Part shown: in pieces, positions 61,973 to 64,000 of the stretch
How the letters are laid out: the number at the start of each line of letters is the position of its first letter
Numbering within the stretch: the first letter of the stretch is position 1
NCBI RefSeq assembly: GCF_001279775.1
Contig: NZ_LGDG01000222.1
Span: forward strand, 1-64,000
DNA from: Streptomyces sp. MMG1533
GTDB taxonomy: Bacteria > Actinomycetota > Actinomycetes > Streptomycetales > Streptomycetaceae
DNA length: 64,000 bases
Direction: 5' to 3'
The notes under the pieces: model-generated
Told to the model about the DNA's origin: nothing
Database searches by the model: none
Seen by the model: the letters and a program-made list of their open reading frames with translations, nothing else
Program-made: the position numbers and the translations under genes

Positions 61973-62430
61973 TCGAGATGGACGGTCGTCGACGCAACCC
62001 GTATGAACTGACCGAGGAAACCCCGGTCTACGTCATTTCGGTGGCGGCCCAGCTCTCCGGTCTGCACCCGCAGACCCTGCGTCAGTACGACCGCCTCGGC
62101 CTGGTCTCCCCGGACCGCACCGCCGGCCGGGGCCGCCGCTACTCGGCCCGCGACATCGAACTGCTGCGCACCGTCCAGCAGTTGTCGCAGGACGAGGGCA
62201 TCAACCTGGCCGGCATCAAGCGGATCATCGAACTGGAGAACCAGGTCGCCGCCCTGCAGTCCCGCGTCGCGGAACTGCAGGCGGCCCTGGACGGCGCGGC
62301 GGCCGCGATGCAGCAGCGCGAGGCCGCGGTACACGCGTCGTACCGCCGTGACCTGGTCCCGTACCAGGAGGTCCAGCAGACCAGCGCGCTGGTGGTGTGG
62401 CGGCCGAAGGGGCGGCAGACGTCGGACTGA
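61969..62430 (+). CDS. hspR: Heat-shock repressor HspR (MerR family)
   Basis: This 153-residue MerR-type regulator has the N-terminal winged helix VYVISVAAQLSGLHPQTLRQ, YDRLGLVSPDRTAGRGRRYS, then a coiled coil and a tail. It binds the HAIR repeats before dnaK and represses the operon. The start ATG 61969 overlaps dnaJ; an ATG at 61978 is also possible. A strong terminator follows. Confidence 0.98.
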   Translation: MIEMDGRRRNPYELTEETPVYVISVAAQLSGLHPQTLRQYDRLGLVSPDRTAGRGRRYSARDIELLRTVQQLSQDEGINLAGIKRIIELENQVAALQSRVAELQAALDGAAAAMQQREAAVHASYRRDLVPYQEVQQTSALVVWRPKGRQTSD

Positions 62431-62450
62431 GGCGTGTTGTGCGCACGTAC

Positions 62451-62491
62451 GTGAGAGGGGCCCGGAGGTCGAACCTCCGGGCCCCTCTCAC
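62451..62491. terminator. Strong bidirectional terminator after hspR
   Basis: A perfect 19-bp stem (62451-62469 with 62473-62491) with a 3-nt loop ends the dnaK operon and also the convergent fibronectin-III gene. Confidence 0.9.
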
Positions 62492-62506
62492 GCTGTTCGG
62501 GTCACA

Positions 62507-64000
62507 TCACCTCGCCGGTGCGGTGACCGCCCAGTCACCCGCGGGCAGGGTCTCGGTGCCGTCGGCCTTCACGCCGGTCACCCAGTAGTACGAGGTGGTC
62601 CCGCGCTCGGCACCGGTGTCGAAGTACTCGACGGAACCGGCACCGAGATCGGCGATCTTCTCGTACGCCCCGGTGGCCGGGTTCCAGCGGTGGACGCGGT
62701 AGCCGCCGACGGCCTCGGGGGAGTCCTCGCCGAGCCCGTACCAGGTCAGACGGTTCCCCTCGTCGCCCTCGGCCCCGGTCGCCTCCAGGGTCAGCGGCGA
62801 GCCCTCCGGCGTCGCCACACTCGGCGTGGTGTCGAGCTCGGTGGCGGTCACGACCTGGGCCTCGCCGGTCCACTTGAAGGTCGAGTTCCCGGCATCGTCG
62901 ATGGCGTCGACGATGAAGCAGGTCTCCTCGCCGTCCGGGAGGAGGGTGTAGTCGTACGAGGTGGTGTCGGCCGACACGTAGTAGCCCGCGTGGAGCGAGC
63001 AGACCTGCTCCTCCTCGTCGCCGAGGAGATCACCCCGCCGGACCACGTAACTCTCCAGGTCGGCGGTCGGGTTCGCGTCCCAGCTCAGGGCGAAGCCGTA
63101 CTCGGTCGGGGTGACGCTCAGCCCGGTGACGGCGGACGGCGCGGTGAGGTCCACGCGGCTGTCGCTGACGGCGGCGGACCGCGCGGACTCGTTGCCGGCC
63201 GCGTCGAGGGCGGTCACCCGGTAGTAGTAGGTGGTGCCCTCGACGGCCGAGGCGTCGAGGTAGGACACCTCACTCGTCGTGCTCCCGATCCGGGTGTACG
63301 TCCCCGCCGCGCTCGACGCCCGGTACACCCGGTACGACGCCGCCTCCGAGACCGGGCCCCAGCCGACCCGCAGCCCCTGCGACTCGGAGGCGGTGGTCAG
63401 TCCGGTGGGCACGGCGGGCGCGGTCCGGTCGACGGTGGTCACGACCTGGTCGGCGGTGCCGGTCGACTCGTTGCCCGCCTTGTCGTAGGCGCGGACCTCG
63501 TAGTAGTAGGTCGCTCCGGTGACCGGAAGGGTGGCGTCGGTGTACGTCGTCGAGGCGGTCGTCGTGAGCGGCGCGCTGCCGTAGGAGGCCCCCTTCAGCC
63601 GCCGGTAGACCCGGTACCCGGCGAGGTCCATCTCCTTGTTCTTCGCCCAGGTGACCTTGGCCATGCCGGTGGCCTGGTCGTACGTGACCGAAGTGCCCGT
63701 CGGAGTCAGGGGCTTGACCGTGTCGACGGTCACCGAAGTGCGGGGGGTGTACCCGAACTTGACGTTCGCGGTGCCCGTCCAGTTGACGAAGTCGACGCGC
63801 AGGGTGTGCTTGCCGGAGGGGATCGTGACGTTGACGGTCTTCGTGACCGTGGTCGACACGTTCTTCCAGAGGTCGACCTTGCGGACGTTGTCGAGATAGA
63901 CGCGGATGCCGTCCTGCGCCTGGGCGGCGAACGAGAACGGACCGCCCGAGCCGAAGTCCCTCGTCACGGTCCAGCGGACGCCGAAGTTGTTCGACGGAAG
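62507..64000 (-). CDS. PA14/fibronectin type III exoprotein, 5' end beyond the window
   Basis: This is the 3'-terminal 497 codons of a large secreted protein; the open frame continues past base 64000, so the N-terminus is missing. The visible part starts inside a PA14-like domain (FSFAAQAQDGIRVYLDNVRK, SGKHTLRVDFVNWTGTANVK) and continues with about four or five fibronectin type III repeats (for example YRVYRRLKGASYGSAPLT, YYYEVRAYDKAGNEST, YYYRVTALDAAGNESA). These domains bind polysaccharide or connect catalytic domains in secreted Streptomyces enzymes. Which catalytic domain, if any, precedes them cannot be seen. Confidence 0.85.
   Translation of the reverse strand, partial: LPSNNFGVRWTVTRDFGSGGPFSFAAQAQDGIRVYLDNVRKVDLWKNVSTTVTKTVNVTIPSGKHTLRVDFVNWTGTANVKFGYTPRTSVTVDTVKPLTPTGTSVTYDQATGMAKVTWAKNKEMDLAGYRVYRRLKGASYGSAPLTTTASTTYTDATLPVTGATYYYEVRAYDKAGNESTGTADQVVTTVDRTAPAVPTGLTTASESQGLRVGWGPVSEAASYRVYRASSAAGTYTRIGSTTSEVSYLDASAVEGTTYYYRVTALDAAGNESARSAAVSDSRVDLTAPSAVTGLSVTPTEYGFALSWDANPTADLESYVVRRGDLLGDEEEQVCSLHAGYYVSADTTSYDYTLLPDGEETCFIVDAIDDAGNSTFKWTGEAQVVTATELDTTPSVATPEGSPLTLEATGAEGDEGNRLTWYGLGEDSPEAVGGYRVHRWNPATGAYEKIADLGAGSVEYFDTGAERGTTSYYWVTGVKADGTETLPAGDWAVTAPAR

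Overview
The window comes from a Streptomyces-type actinobacterial chromosome. The evidence is high G+C coding sequence with GTG and TTG starts, Tat-exported glycan enzymes, an intact dnaK-grpE-dnaJ-hspR operon carrying HspR (HAIR) sites, and a dcd / phosphoribosyltransferase / tRNA-Gly neighbourhood. All assignments come from reading the sequence and protein motifs; no database search was possible.

Region 1 (about 1-15.5 kb) is a sugar and polyuronide utilisation block. It holds a Tat-exported GH97-like glycosidase, a polysaccharide deacetylase, a LacI-family repressor, a D-2-hydroxyacid dehydrogenase, a complete sugar ABC importer (lipoprotein plus two permeases), a large Tat-exported CBM protein, a Tat-exported alginate-lyase-family enzyme and an alpha/beta hydrolase. 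LacI-type palindromes lie upstream of both the repressor and the importer.

Region 2 (15.9-36.4 kb) is the most interesting part: a lower-G+C biosynthetic island in two divergent operons. The leftward operon encodes an HprK-like kinase, a phosphohexomutase, an NDK-fold protein, a 2-epi-5-epi-valiolone-type sugar phosphate cyclase, a ROK kinase, a GH4-like NAD enzyme, a cupin, a NUDIX hydrolase and an aldo/keto reductase. The rightward operon encodes a PF14907-type nucleotidyltransferase, an NRPS A-T protein whose pocket reads as serine-specific, an NRPS-type methyltransferase, two ABC exporter half-transporters, a condensation protein with a decayed A-T tail, and a GT2 glycosyltransferase. Together they suggest an activated C7 carba-sugar joined to a (methyl-)seryl unit, then phosphorylated or glycosylated and exported. 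I recognise no known product with this gene set.

Region 3 (36.4-39.1 kb) is a graveyard of fragments (leuA, hypothetical genes) ending in a tyrosine integrase that has lost its catalytic core, next to a displaced 3' half of tRNA-Gly.

Region 4 (39.1-50.2 kb) is bounded by a perfect 46-bp repeat of the 3' part of tRNA-Gly(CCC), and pairs of arm-like heptamers sit just inside both ends. It looks like a second integrated element. Its cargo (two SDRs, a DUF1330 protein, three TetR regulators, a QueG-like Fe-S protein, an MFS pump, an alpha/beta hydrolase) is stitched together by eleven copies of one palindrome, AAACCGATCGGTTT, in seven promoter regions. This looks like a self-contained regulon.

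Region 5 (50.2-64 kb) is core chromosome: tRNA-Gly, dcd, a phosphoribosyltransferase, a CsbD-like protein, membrane proteins, a large membrane Fe-S oxidoreductase, a MraY/WecA-like protein, dnaK-grpE-dnaJ-hspR and the end of a PA14/fibronectin-III exoprotein that runs off the window.
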